Shown here: positions 1-12,176 of the stretch, one piece after another
Numbering within the stretch: the first letter of the stretch is position 1
Layout: each line of letters starts with the position of its first letter
Source of the DNA: Apostichopus japonicus
Lineage: Eukaryota; Echinodermata; Holothuroidea; Aspidochirotida; Stichopodidae
Direction: 5' to 3'
Assembly: GCF_037975245.1 (NCBI RefSeq)
Contig: NC_092580.1
Span: 23,517,001 to 23,581,000 of the forward strand
DNA length: 64,000 bases
Position numbers and translations under genes: made by a program
Notes under the pieces: generated by a model
Told to the model about the DNA's origin: nothing
Seen by the model: the letters and a program-made list of their open reading frames with translations, nothing else
Databases searched by the model: none

Positions 1-768
1 GGTTATCTCCATGATACAACCAATTTATTGAAACTCATTGTATCACTTTCAATTGATAAAATTTTATTGAATTTATCATAAATATTTACATAGAAAATGG
101 TAATTAAATGGGCAATTTTTAGAAAAATAGGTAATGTGTCCATTAAACAGCACTTGGCGTCATCATGAAGTTATCAAAAATAGACATACAATCCGTCGAT
201 CTGCCTGCGCCATCGATCGATACCTGCGCGATCTACCGATGCTTGCGCTAACGACGGATCCATAGATAGCGCAGCGCTATCGATCGATGGCGCTAATCGG
301 TCGATAGCGCATAACATATATACGAGAATTGCTATATTGAATAGTCAATTGGATATATTTTTAAATAACAATTTAATGGTTGGCAGGCAGACATTTGAAG
401 TTGAATACAATTTCCATTATGATTTCAAACACGATTCCTAGTATAGTAACAAAGCGTTATTACCTATACTGTTGGTAGAACCATGATACATCAAGTACAC
501 ATAACCGAAAATATTCTGACGACGGTGAAATATCGATCGACGAATTAATGTCTGAACCAATGATGACTATCTAGATATGTTCAGGTTTCAGTGTCGTTGA
601 AGTCGAAGTATTGTGTGTATTCACAACATGTTCAAGTATAGTCTCATTTGTACTATTGCTAAAAGTAACATGAGCACCCTATAGAGAACTTATACGATTG
701 AATATTACCATGTTCCATTTTTCATATAACCTTCATTAATCTCGGTGTTTCTTCTTTCGTCCTCACAG
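1..768. other. AT-rich stretch, probably intron upstream of the NXPE exon
   Basis: No convincing coding exon is visible. The stretch ends in a good polypyrimidine tract and CAG at 766-768, so it reads as the intron before the NXPE exon. It contains a CpG-rich block at about 190-315 built from CGAT and GCGC words in otherwise AT-rich DNA. Confidence 0.45.
265..281. repeat. perfect short palindrome in a CGATCGAT-rich block
   Basis: GATAGCGC and GCGCTATC flank a single A, giving 8-bp perfect arms. The surrounding 190-315 block repeats CGATCGAT and ATAGCGC words several times. Confidence 0.6.
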
Positions 769-2498
769 CTTTCGGCACAACCAACGGGAACATTATAAAC
801 ATCCAAACTGTGAAATCGCCTCAGAAGAGTTCCGACAACCGGATATCAACAAACCTCTCGCTAGGCGTGACAAACCCAGTCTGCCGTTCTGCTCCAAATA
901 ACGGTCCCATTCGTAGAACCACACATCTTGTTAAAGCTACCAGTAAGACAAGTTCCTGCCGGGTCGTCGGGGAGGGCCTTCGTAGCGGTTCTGTTGGGGA
1001 ACTTACCACCATTACCATAAAAGTCGATTCAAAGCGAAGAAACGGTTTTCACAAGCAATTCTTTTTCAGTGTTTTAGCAATAAGTGATAAACATATATTT
1101 TCCGTATCTCCATATCAAGTCGATATGAAGAAACTAACAGTAACATATAAGTTCAAGCCAAGTAAACCTGGTAAATATGATTTATATGTTGAGGAGATAA
1201 CAGCTAACGCGCAGAAACAGCTCCCAGGAAGTCCCTTTAAACTAGTTATTGATGGAGCACCAATAGATGAAGACGCGGTCAGGAAGACAGCGGACGAATT
1301 ACCATCATGTCAAACTCTCCCACAGAGGAACATTTCGTGGCTTGAAGGAGAGTGGGTGACAAAAGACCACGCTGGAACAAATCGTGGGGCCTTAAGGAGT
1401 GGCTGGGTCCTACAACCTCAACGATGCAGCTTTGACATCTTTACGACGGAAGACCTACAGCGGGCGGCAGCTTCCCCGACCCCTAAAACCATCGTTGTTC
1501 TCGGAAAGTCTACCGAGAGAGCTATTATTTTGTCTATGATAGACATAGCACTGAGGGAGGGAGAAAAGACTAACCTAAAAGCATCTCTTATGTGGATATG
1601 CTGGGGTTATATGGAAGTACGTCTAGGCAACTTGAGATTCATTTATCAAGATTTTCGTATTGAAGGAGCAAGTGAGGGTAGCATTAAGAACAATCAATTT
1701 GTCAACATAACTTGTCACAACGAAAAAATAGCCAGTAAGAACAATGACTTCTTTGGTGACGCGATAGGCTTTTTTCAAGAGACGCTCTTCACAGAACAAG
1801 TTTGGCCAGATGTCGTACTTTTAGTGATGAAAAATATCAATCAGCTTAAATATTTAGTGGAAGCAATTCCAAAGTCTTGGAACGGAGTAATTTACCCTCT
1901 TAATGGTTTTAAAAGCCACGTGGGATCGTTGTATACACCGAATGGCAGACGGGCAGACGTAGAAGAGGCTACAAAATTCATCTCTCTCGACCATCGTATA
2001 CGATTGTTGGATGGATTTGCGTTGGCCTCGCCGATGAGGCACACGACCGACAAGTCGCCGATGATAATGAACACCATGCATTGGCACAGATACTGCAACG
2101 AAGAAGCCTTAGATATCCGTGTATGCAGCGATGCAACCGAGATGGTAGCACAGGTGCTTTTAGCACAGGCTCTTGCACCGAATGGTAAAGATGCATGGCT
2201 TGCTTCACTTGAGAAATGCACGGTCATAGACACGAGGAGGCCGAGAGAGATACAAGTTTGCCTCGACTGTGCTGATAGTCTCATACCTTGGCATATCAAA
2301 CGAAAGCCCAATATTAAATGCTACAACACATCGACAGGGTTTCACCCTAGAGATACCAATGAGATGCAGGTATGGGATGGGTCGCTCTGTCCGGATAAGT
2401 GCATGGAATCAGACCCAGTAGAACAGTTTGCCACCCAGTCAGGAAGAGTAGATGTCAGAATTTGTACAATAGCGAAATCTAACACCTCATTATACTAG
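769..2498 (+). CDS. NXPE-family protein, 3'-terminal exon (5' end missing)
   Basis: The open frame runs from a strong acceptor (CAG at 766-768) to a TAG at 2496-2498, about 576 residues. There is no in-frame ATG near its start, so the initiator lies in an upstream exon. Seen in the protein: a beta-sandwich region resembling a filamin/Ig-like repeat, ending in the filamin-like GSPF motif, roughly 45-150 residues after position 810. It is followed by an NXPE C-terminal domain with GEW, then RSGWVLQPQRC, then LGKSTER. In NXPE and PC-esterase relatives the nucleophile block is normally GDS; here it reads GKS, so esterase-type activity is doubtful. A later MHWHRYC block may hold the conserved histidine region. 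NXPE proteins are mostly predicted to be secretory or Golgi; their function is poorly known. The C-terminal ~90 residues (Cys-rich, no obvious domain) are unexplained. The family call is fairly firm; function is not. Confidence 0.75.
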
Positions 2499-2772
2499 TA
2501 CAGAAATATATGGGCAAAATGGCATCGATTTCTCTCTTTCTTCTTTTCTTATAGAGGGCAAGAGAGCTCCAAGTTATCCTCCTGGGCCAAAAAAAAAAGG
2601 GTGAAATAGGAGTAGACTAAGTGTAGCCGGTCAAAAACGCAGTGACGAGGCTTAAATATATTTTTAGGTTTGGGAAGATTACAAGTGGCACCTCCAAATT
2701 AGGGTAGGGCCGATTTACTCTGAGATCGTGGGGACAACTTAAAAAGGCGGAATTCTCACACAAAAACAAACA

Positions 2773-2778
2773 AATAAA
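2773..2778 (+). terminator. candidate polyadenylation signal of the NXPE gene
   Basis: AATAAA lies about 275 bases after the NXPE stop codon and is the first canonical signal I see downstream of it. Confidence 0.45.
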
Positions 2779-3544
2779 GGTAAAGTGGTGTGTTTACGAT
2801 GCACATGAACGTTGTATTAATATCAATGGGGTTACTTAAGGTTATATGTGAAATTATATAAATGGGTGTAACTTACATATCTCGGAACTCTTACTTCTTA
2901 TAACGACTCCACTGAATTTAATGGAAAAATAATACTTATCAGTCCCAACGAAAATAATAACAAAGTCGCGGCGCGGGTCGACCGAATACAATTTGAGAAC
3001 GAAATTGTCTCCTTGGGGAACTTCTAGGGCGGTTCACTTAGTTGGGGACGTCTCTGGATTGGGTGGTTCTCTGGACAGCTCGCGGTTCGGGGAAATAACC
3101 TCTTGGGGCGTCTCAGCTTGGGGCGTCTCTAGGAGAAACTGTTCATCACTCGGGTTGGGTCATCGCAGGGGTTCACTTCCGGATCCAAACATTGAGTTAA
3201 AATGGGAATTTACAGTTCAGTTCCATCACAACAGAAAATTATAGGGTTGCCAGATATTAGCACAGGATGAAATATAGTTCTGCCTCCATTGGTACAGCTC
3301 CAGGTGATAAACTTTTATTAAATATGAAATCTCCTTGTAAAACAGTTCCAGGTGTTTACTAAAATAGAATATCCATTTGTAGAACAAGCTCCAGGTATTC
3401 ACTAAACTTCTATAAAAACTCCATGGGTAAATAGCTTCAATTAAGTGTCCATTTAACTTCTAATTAATTTAATACTGGTCCTCTACTCTATTACTGGTGA
3501 AGTTAGTCTAAGAAAATAATTATGATCTCGTGCCCAACCATTTC

Positions 3545-3660
3545 AAACTTAATCCTTCCCCTCTCCTCCTCTAACTATTACAAACTTAATCCTTCCACTT
3601 TTCTCCTCTAACTACTGTAAACTCAATCCTTCCCTCTTCTCCTCTAACTACTGTAAACTT
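3545..3660. repeat. ~42-bp tandem repeat, 3 imperfect units
   Basis: Each unit has an AATCCTTCC core followed by a CT run and CTCCTCTAACTA. Three copies are seen in tandem. Confidence 0.7.
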
Positions 3661-3717
3661 AACTCGGCATCAGTGTCTTATCTTAATTTCCCCCTACCAT
3701 GCTACCTTATTCACTCC

Positions 3718-3774
3718 ATCCCATAATAATAAGAATACATCCCATAATAATAAGAATTCATCCCATAATAATAG
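3718..3774. repeat. ~19-bp tandem repeat, 3 units
   Basis: CATCCCATAATAATAAGAA is repeated three times with small changes. Confidence 0.75.
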
Positions 3775-6479
3775 TACAAGGCAACTCACACATGACCACC
3801 TTAAACATATTAAACACAAAGCTTGGTTCATTGAATATTCATGATTTGGCCTTTGTCTCAACTCCCCCCCCCCTCCTACTCTAGAACAGCTTGCCCTCCA
3901 CTTCCTGGTATCTGAGGTCCAGTGACCAACCAGCTGTCAATTAATACTTAATACATAATTTACCAGACACATTACTTAATTTATGGTGTCCTTTGGTACA
4001 TTTAAAATAATCTTCTATCACCAAAACATTCCTATCTAACCAAACAAAAGTTATAAAATTGTCTATTTAACCCACAGTTCTGAAAAGGGATAGACTCTTG
4101 GAGCCACTCATATATTCCTAGAAAATAGGACCACGCAAAACAATTACTTAGCTTAAGAAAAAGACAGGTCACACAGGGCCACCCTACCACTAACTGTTGC
4201 CATGTAGTAGTTAGCAATAAAAGTGAAAATTAAGGGAACTCATAAATCTACCAAGTAAAGGTTATTCATTGTCAAATGAATAAAAACAAAGAAACAAAAG
4301 AAAATGATCAAATGAATAAAAACAAAGATAAGAAAATGAAAGAAAATGATTAAATGGATAGAAACAAAAGGTGGAAAATAAAAGAAAATGATAACTATAC
4401 AAAACATTAACCAGGTTATGCTCTGGTTACATAAGTAAGTCTTCAAATTAGAGAGAATCCCAGCACCTACCCTTGCACTCTTGAAAAAAAGGCCAAAACG
4501 ACCGGTTTTTGAATGTAAACAAATCTTTAAAGACAAAAAAAAAAAAGTCCATGTGACCCCCTCGGAAAAATGTTGTTTATTGATGCAGGCTGTCTTATGT
4601 GCAAAATAAAGCTATGGGAGGCTCTCTAGTGTATTCCTATCTCGAGTAATGACTTTCTAAAAACAATGGTCCACATTTGGACCATCTTAATTGAAGGAGC
4701 TAAGAACCTAGACTAATATTCCAAAGAAACATTAAAGGAACTAAATGAAGTATATAGAGACCAGAACACCGTTTTGTGTGTGGTTCCTTGCTTACTTAAA
4801 GATTGTGGTCTTTACTATTTTGATATGAATATAGGAAAGTCAATAGGGTTTATTAAACTGCTAAGCATGATTAAGATCTATCATTCAGTTATCATGTACC
4901 ATACAAACTGTTCTTAATACAATAACGTTAAGCCCCGCCCTTCATAGATATATCAAATGTAAAGTTACCATACATGAACATGTATACTGTACCAGTCATC
5001 AACATATATAACAATACATTAGTTGGAAACCAAATCGAATTCCAGTTGCCAAGTCATTGCAATTTTATATTTTGGCTTTTGTCAATAGAGCTCATCTACT
5101 CACTATGTGCTATCTACCCACCAAGTATGACAATGATCCACCAGTACCGTATCTTGTTGAGTTATTGTGTACATTAAACAAACCCATCGTTAACGATATA
5201 ATGTTAAGCCTCACCCTCCCCCACCCAGCCCCCCCCCCCTCGTTAATATGCATGTCACACATAAAAATGTACCTTCTAGAAACAACCAAATATAAATTTT
5301 GAAGCAAATGCAAATTCAGAATTATTTGAAGATTCTTACTTTATACCCCATGCAACCTCATTAATATTCATGAGATGAGCACCATGGGCCATCCAACCAC
5401 CAAGCATAACCACGATCCATCATTACCTTGTCGAGTTACAGTGTATACAAGATACATCGTCACACAGACATTCACTCCCCTCTCCACCCCTCCACCGCAC
5501 ACACAGGGGTGCATACATAGGTTCCTTGGCTGAAAACAAGGAACCAAAAGTGATAAGGGGGAAAGGCAACTCACTGTGTTTATACCAATCAATCTGTCAG
5601 GACTGATGTCCTAATGTTTAGTTTGAGGTAAAACTGAAACAATTTCAGATGAGAAATCTCCACAATGGTAACAGTTAGTTTGTACCAGTAGTTATAGTTT
5701 TCTTCAGATCAATAATTTATAGCATGGTATTCCAAAATGGTTTTCAAAAGTGCAGTAACTGCATGTGAGCATCTTTCCTGACAAACTTATAGATATCTTT
5801 TTAATTTGGTTCCAAAATGTTCCATTAATTACATTATTGACAATTGATATAAGAGCTGATCCACTTTGCCATAAATATTCCTAAAGCCTTCGTTTTACTA
5901 AATGATGCACAACTAAGGAATTGCAAGAAATCTTGCCAAGCCGCTTCTACTTTCTTTGCATATTAGGCAGTGGCGGACTGGGTCTTAAAACCAGCCAGGG
6001 CATTTTTCACCTAGACCGGCCCATTATTCATTGATATGTAACTTACAAAGTGATCGCCGTCCTGGGGAGGGGTTTAAGGGGAGGGGTTTCCCCTCCCCAT
6101 TGAGATTTTTTTTAAGTTAAGGAATACTTAGATGCAAAATGGTGCTATATTTCTCAATTTTGTAGATTACATGATCCTTTAAAATAGACCCAATAATAAT
6201 TTTCCAGAAACAACACTTGATTAAACTGATAAACATCAAACAATGATGGTTACTAATAATATGCTTAAACAAGCATTACGTTAGGTACCGTACTTTTACC
6301 TCTGTTCTCCGACAATGGTTATCCTTTCGAGCGGATGATTCTCTAATTGTGGTGCGTTACCGAAAGTGTACATTACTACTACTCCACCCATGCTATAGCC
6401 ATGAATGAAAGTGAGAGGGTCCCTCAACCCCTCCTCTAATACAGATTTAAATTATATTAGGTGTGTATAGTGTCCTAGA

Positions 6480-8659
6480 CAGGGACGTAGCCAGGGGGGA
6501 GCAGGGGGAGCGACCGCTCCCCCCCCCCCTTTCAGTGTCGATTTTTTTTTTTTTAAACTGTCGTTTTTTTAGCATGGTATTTTGTCAGTGCTCTTTTGAT
6601 CTTGAATACTCGTCAGCTCCGTTAACTCGATTGTAATCGTAGTAACATTCACGCCTACTGATTCAACTACTTACTTAGTTTGGCAGATGCAATTAGCTAA
6701 ATTTAGCTTATAGCCAATTACAAGCCTACAGTTGGCCACTGCGTGATAAAATACATATTGCCTACCTAACCGCACTCTATGGAATGTCACGAACTGCATG
6801 CACAACAACGTCGACAACGTTCGTTCAATGAGTCGTTCTAAGTTGTTGCACGAACAGCATGTTATGAAGCTAAGCTAGCAATCGTACGTGATACGCACTT
6901 CCTATAAATAATTATTACACTGCTAATACACTGCGATAACGATATTTGTTTTTAGGCCACTGCATATCTGGCTGTATTACAAAATATGAAAGTTTATATT
7001 GTCCATCAGTTAAGTTCGCCAAATGTATTAAAGTCCAGACATTGGACAATAAACAAGAATCATCCTACTGGAAAACTTGTAAAAGAGCACTATGTTTGTC
7101 TTTCTGATATATTATGTAAAAGAACATGTAAAAGAATTTAAACAGGAAACAAAATCTGCTGATACTGATATCATATGATCAGGGCAGTATGCAGTAGTTT
7201 CATTCAACACTCTACCCGCCGAAAAAGACTATAGGATCCGATCTTGTCAGTTTTTTAACATGTAGTTAAGAACCCGTTTACGCAGATAATATTTCAGTTG
7301 AGAAAACACTTGAGAAATTGCATCAGATGGCAATCGTCGGATAGCTCTCGCCTTCTCTTAGTAGGCTAACTTAAACATTTACTAGCTACAGTTGCATCAA
7401 AGACATTTCTGGACTATCTTTGTATCTACTAGTATCAGAAGTTGAAAAGTAAGACTACTCTGTACATGTACCTTCAAGGGCGGCGGAACCGGGGGGCACA
7501 GGGGGCAAGTGCCCCCACTTTTCCTCAAGTTAAAAATGTGCCCTTTTTCTACCTAAAACTTGTACTCTTGATCACCTTATTAGGTCAGCGATATTTCAGT
7601 AAGAGATCTAATCCTAATTTAGAACTAAGTATGTAGCACTGTAGGCCCGGGCCTACACTTTTTTTGGCCAAGGCATCTTTTTTATTAAAACACCCATAAT
7701 TCAAATCCATAAGCTTGCTGGACGAGTTTAAGAGTCTAGACAGGAAAAACTATTGAAATGAACGTAGCAAGATTATGGCTAAATTAGGTGACCTATTCTT
7801 CTGTCACCTAGGCTGCCATTCATATCGCGTGCCGTTTCATTCAATACTCTACCCGCCGAAAAAGACTAGGATACGATCTTGTCAGTTTTTTAACATCTAG
7901 TTAAGAACCCGTTTACGCGATAAAATTTCAGTTGAGAACATTCCACAGTCAAATAAGCCTATCGTTGATTAACAGACTTTATATGTATAGAGCTGCAGCA
8001 CTTTGTTGCCTGTTGTTGTCACGATCGGCGTTCCAAGTTCCAAAACAGCCTTTTCGATAAACATTTACTAGCTACAGTTGTATCCAAGACAAATACTGGC
8101 TATGGTTGTATCAAAGACATTTCTGGCCTTTTGTATCTACAAGTATCAGAAGTTGAAAAGTAAGACTACTAAGACGGGGGGGGGGGGGGGCGTTGATGGA
8201 GTGATGTGTATACGCAAATAAGATAATACAATAAGATTTATAAAGGGTACTAAATATCAGGCTGCATCAGTCCAATCGAATTTCTGCAAAGTGCCCTTTG
8301 ACGTCGGTGCCCCCCCCCCCCCCAGATTAAAAGTGCTTCCGCCGCCCTTGTGTACCTTGCTAATTTTAATACATTATGTATTTTTGAATTACGTACTATT
8401 TTAACTCGTTTGTTTTTTTGGTTTAAAAGTGATATTATATGAGGTGTCTCAAGTTAGTAAGAGGCCTGGGAACCAGAATGAACACTAGGGAAGGGCCGTT
8501 TCCGGCCATCTGGGGGGTTTGTAAAACCAAAAATTTTCTTGTACGCTCCGCGCCAACCGATGGTGGCGCTCCGCTCAGATAGTCGTGCCTACAACTTTGA
8601 AAATCCATATCAATCGCAAAAAGTGCTCCCCCCCTTTCAAATTCCTGGCTACGTCGCTG
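6480..8659. mobile_element. hAT-like non-autonomous DNA transposon (outer element)
   Basis: The termini are inverted: CAGGGACGTAGCCAG at the left and CTGGCTACGTCGCTG at the right. The element is flanked by a perfect 8-bp direct repeat GTCCTAGA at 6472-6479 and 8660-8667. Short TIRs starting with CAG plus an 8-bp target duplication are the signature of the hAT superfamily. No transposase frame is present, so it is non-autonomous. A second hAT-like element sits inside it at 7475-8350. Without that insertion the outer element is about 1.3 kb. Confidence 0.85.
7475..8350. mobile_element. hAT-like element nested inside the outer hAT element
   Basis: The termini CAAGGGCGGCGGAA and TTCCGCCGCCCTTG are perfect 14-bp inverted repeats. 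The element is flanked by a perfect 8-bp duplication TGTACCTT at 7467-7474 and 8351-8358. Its interior at about 7830-8170 is clearly similar to outer-element sequence at about 7200-7460, so inner and outer elements are related families. Long G and C runs lie near both ends. No transposase is encoded. Confidence 0.85.
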
Positions 8660-8667
8660 GTCCTAGA

Positions 8668-9890
8668 ATAATAAGTTTCTTGAAAGAAAAAAACCCCGAT
8701 CATCACTCACAGCCACCAGTTTATTGTATGGTCTGATAAGTAGCGGATACTTCAAAAGACAATTATAGAAGCCTTCATTGCAAGTTTTTTACGCTCTTTA
8801 TGATACACTCTTTTGTAAAGTTTTATATTACTAGATTCGGTATTTTAAAGGAAACGAACGAAACTGTGTCGGCCGACGCACTGTGTGGTATCAGAATTCA
8901 CAAAGAGGAGTCGTTACTAGTTCAACAAGGGTAGCCTTCTGCAGGCATCGTACACAATTTTGACGACCTTCCACCTTTAAGTGTAACCTTTAAGTAACTA
9001 ACTGCAGCAGCAGACCTTACAGTTCTTCTTTGTTAATTAATTAATTGGTCCGAAATACAGTATATATCTCAGTAGTAGTACGTCGCATATACTCCATATG
9101 CTAATTGAACCTTTTCATCGTCCGTAGTCCAGACGACGATCGATAAGTGATGATAGCCTAATACAAGTTACGTAATCCTTTACGAGCAATTCGAGTTCGT
9201 TACGAACTCCCATACCAGGGTATCAGTATCACACGTGTACGTATAGCATTGGTACACGTAAATTTGCGTGGTACGTGCGATGTAAGTTACGGTAAAATTC
9301 AATCCTGTTGAGAAAAGAAAAACAAATTCGTTCAAAGTATGCCGCTGTTGAGATTTATCTAAAACGGGGTATACTATAACTTGAAAATAATCAAGCAACC
9401 GTCGACAGGTTAATATTCTTCTATGTATTTAGCCTATTGTTTGTAATATGTAGGGATATCTGTTGGACGAATTTCTTTGTTCCTAAGGTATCGTATGGTA
9501 GCCTAACGCACTACGCATTACTGTTAACTAACTAGTTCAGTAGGCCTTAGTTAGGGATCGCTAGCCTAGCTAAGGACAGTAGTATTACTTAGTAAAACTA
9601 AACGTAGTAGGCCCGAAGTAGTACTAGTAGGTCTAGATATACCTTGTAAAGGCCCCGAAGCCTAGGAAGTCTTACCTCATATCAAAATAAAGGATGATTG
9701 TGACACCCCCCTTCTTTTATGACCCTGGAGTGGAAGAAAGAAATTGTAACATTAGGCTACATAAAATTGGTACCTTTAACTTTAGCCAGAGATTTGAAGG
9801 AAATAGGCACTGGCCAATGACATGTAAGAAATATCACATTCACAATGGTTGAACTTGAAGGAATGTTACTAGTGTAACTAAATACCAGGC
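8668..9890. other. intergenic, nothing recognised
   Basis: No exon, RNA gene or repeat boundary that I can support. Confidence 0.4.
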
Positions 9891-9950
9891 ATATTGACAG
9901 TGGACATAGGCCTACAGTATCAGTGCTCAAAATTATTTACATTAGGCATG

Positions 9951-10001
9951 TGTGAAGCGTATTCTAGTTATTGTTATTGTGAAGCGTATTCTAGTTATTG
10001 T
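9951..10001. repeat. 24-bp direct repeat, period 27
   Basis: A 24-bp unit starting TGTGAAGCGTATTCTAG occurs twice in exact copy, at 9951-9974 and 9978-10001. Confidence 0.85.
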
Positions 10002-10003
10002 CA

Positions 10004-10466
10004 TTATGACGTCACCCATGGCTCGCGCATTGGTGGTTTGCGCTGTGGTGTGGCGGGATATAAATCACGCACTATTAGAAGCATATCTTTTGTTTTAAAT
10101 GATTCGGGGTTGGAAGACAGCCAAACTGGTTCAAATTGGTTGAGTGCCCATTTGCATATGCTCATCTGCATATCAGGTTGGCACTCAACCAATCAAGAGT
10201 TTGGTAAGGGGTGAGTTAAAAGTTTACACCAATCGGGTTCAAGGGCAGAGCGTGTGCCCTGTACAACGCGTCTTAATTTGTTATTTTGGAATCAGGGGTT
10301 TAAGTGTTTCTTAAAGATTTATCGAGGAGTTGAAGTTTATCATCCGAAGTCTACGGACGTAGAAAAGTAGGCTCCGTTATTTATATTTTCGTCTGTAGTC
10401 CTCGGGCTCTTTATATTTTAATTATCTGAAGTTACAAGTTACAGTTTTATCCTGAATCAATAAAAG
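10004..10466 (+). promoter_or_regulatory. promoter-like or LTR-like module
   Basis: Clustered sites include a TGACGTCA CRE core near 10008, a GATATAAAT TATA-like word near 10058, an ATTTGCATATG octamer-type word near 10150, CCAATC words near 10190 and 10230, and AATAAA near 10460. A TATA box followed 400 bases later by a poly(A) signal resembles a solo LTR, but I could not find paired TG...CA ends or a target duplication. A cellular promoter is the alternative. No gene follows that I can recognise. Confidence 0.3.
10135..10193. promoter_or_regulatory. 14-bp perfect inverted repeat enclosing octamer-like sites
   Basis: ATTGGTTGAGTGCC at 10135-10148 is the exact reverse complement of 10180-10193. 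The 31-base loop contains ATTTGCATATG and CTGCATAT, both POU-type half-sites, and each arm carries a CCAAT box in its inverted form. Confidence 0.7.
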
Positions 10467-10539
10467 AAGACATATATTATGCAGTACCCGCTTTTCCTGA
10501 TTATTTCACGTTTCACGCTCGGTTCTACGGTATCAGTGT

Positions 10540-12038
10540 AAGGCTGGGCTTACAGTAGGCCAGATGGCAATACATTGCTGCAGTTTTAGTATCACTGCAA
10601 CTTCGTTGGGCCTCTGCCTAGCACAAAACACTTACATTTTAAAAATTATGTAAATTCACATAATGATAGGGAAAGTTGACATGCCCAGGAAAATCTGAAA
10701 CCATGCTAGACTAGTTAGAACTTAAAAACATTGTAGGCCTAACCTTCCACTTATGAGCATTTACTGTGCTGAACATCCTTGGTTTAGTTAAGTGTTTCCC
10801 AAGGTTATTGGAAGCCAATATAAGTTCATCTGGTACTTTATCCATGTGATGATGTTGGATGCACAACCCTCTGTTTTCAATGAGTATTCACAGAGTTGCA
10901 AAGCAGGAGGGTAATTGTTGCACCCATTGCTGCTCCTAGGGCCGCCATTTAATGTCCCAATCCATTGGAAGAGAGTGTACTTCAGCATCTGAACACTATC
11001 TCAGCATTGAAAGAGGTGAATGCACCCAAGGGCTCAAATTTAATGGTCAGCCGATTGTCCGAGATGACCAAAAATCACGTCGGACAATCTAAAACCCTGC
11101 TTAGGTTGTCCGACGAACGACTAGCCTATTTTCTGTAAGTGTTCAACACATCAAACAAAACTTGGAAAATCCCCATTCGTTAAAATCAAAATCTGCCCCC
11201 CAAAAAGTGATCTGAGCTTGTTGGTATAGCCTAATATTCATAATAGACACAACGTAAAAAATAAATCACATTTTGGTATGTTCCGTAAATGAGGGGAAAT
11301 CCTACACTTTAGCTGCACGCACACCCCTTCGCATCACTAACTTGTAGTCAAAGCATGTTTTGTTATTAGTAAATACAGATGTGCATACTGTACATATATA
11401 CACAAATGGTTACATAAAGTATGGTACACTTCGTACTACAGAATCTGGGGGCTGCGACCATGCTTGCTTTCTACTTCACGCCGCACACACATATGACAAG
11501 CTGGCTGGAGTACAACATGTATGCAGTGCTATTCTGTGCATGTGGGCATACCGCATGCTTGTTTGTGGTGCTGTAATGTACGTGCTGTATACTATGGGCT
11601 TACCCTCCATCTTTGGAATTGATTACGTAAATCGATCTCCATAAGACTAGTCACTAAGTGTAAGACTTAAGCCTTAGGCAGAAAGACTAGGCCTACCTAG
11701 CCTAACATTATGGCACTCACCTACAAGGCTTAACTGATACATTGTCGTATAACTTACATACTGTACGGCTCACGTGCAAGGCGCACCATTTTAAAAATCC
11801 AAGATGCTGGAAAATCACAGGACGTACGTATTAACCTAAAAGTATGAAGTGTTTATTGCATTTGGTCACAGGTTACACAGCTATTCAATTTGCATCCTTA
11901 AAAAGTTTTACTAGTCATGCAGTATATTTCTTTCTGGTTAATTCATGTGATACTGTTTCTCTATGTTCTCAGAGATATTAGCTGACTGCTTCATATAGGA
12001 TTATCATCGATGCAGAGGTATTTTTGAGATTGGTTGCC
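10540..12038. other. intergenic DNA upstream of the CRELD gene
   Basis: No coding exon is seen. An inverted TTGTCCGAC/GTCGGACAA pair near 11080-11120 suggests a degraded transposon end. The CRELD promoter should lie in the last few hundred bases, but no clear TATA box or initiator stands out. Confidence 0.4.
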
Positions 12039-12176
12039 ATGGAGGTCAGGTTAACTTGGATACAGAGATTTCTTACATCGTTTGCATTGCTGTCTTTCTT
12101 GAACCTGTCGAATGGAAAACCTAATATCGAAAAACGTTGTTCAACGTGCAGAGAAATTACTAAATCTTTTAATGAG
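12039..12176 (+). CDS. CRELD1: CRELD exon 1: signal peptide and CXXC
   Basis: Residues 1-46. ATG in a GCCATGG context, hydrophobic signal peptide, then RCSTCRE, which carries the CXXC thiol motif of the family. Donor GAG/GTGAGG, phase 0. Confidence 0.88.

Larger units (their letters stand above)
2779..6479. other. intergenic DNA with short tandem repeats, no gene seen
   Basis: Only short chance open frames are present. Local structure: TTGGGGCGTCTC-like imperfect repeats near 3010-3135, CT-rich and ATAATA repeats (listed separately), AAACAAAG-rich DNA at 4260-4400, and two diverged copies of a roughly 100-bp stretch near 5090-5220 and 5375-5490. A hAT-like terminus (CAGTGGCGGACTGGG) appears near 5970 without a partner that I could find. 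Confidence 0.5.
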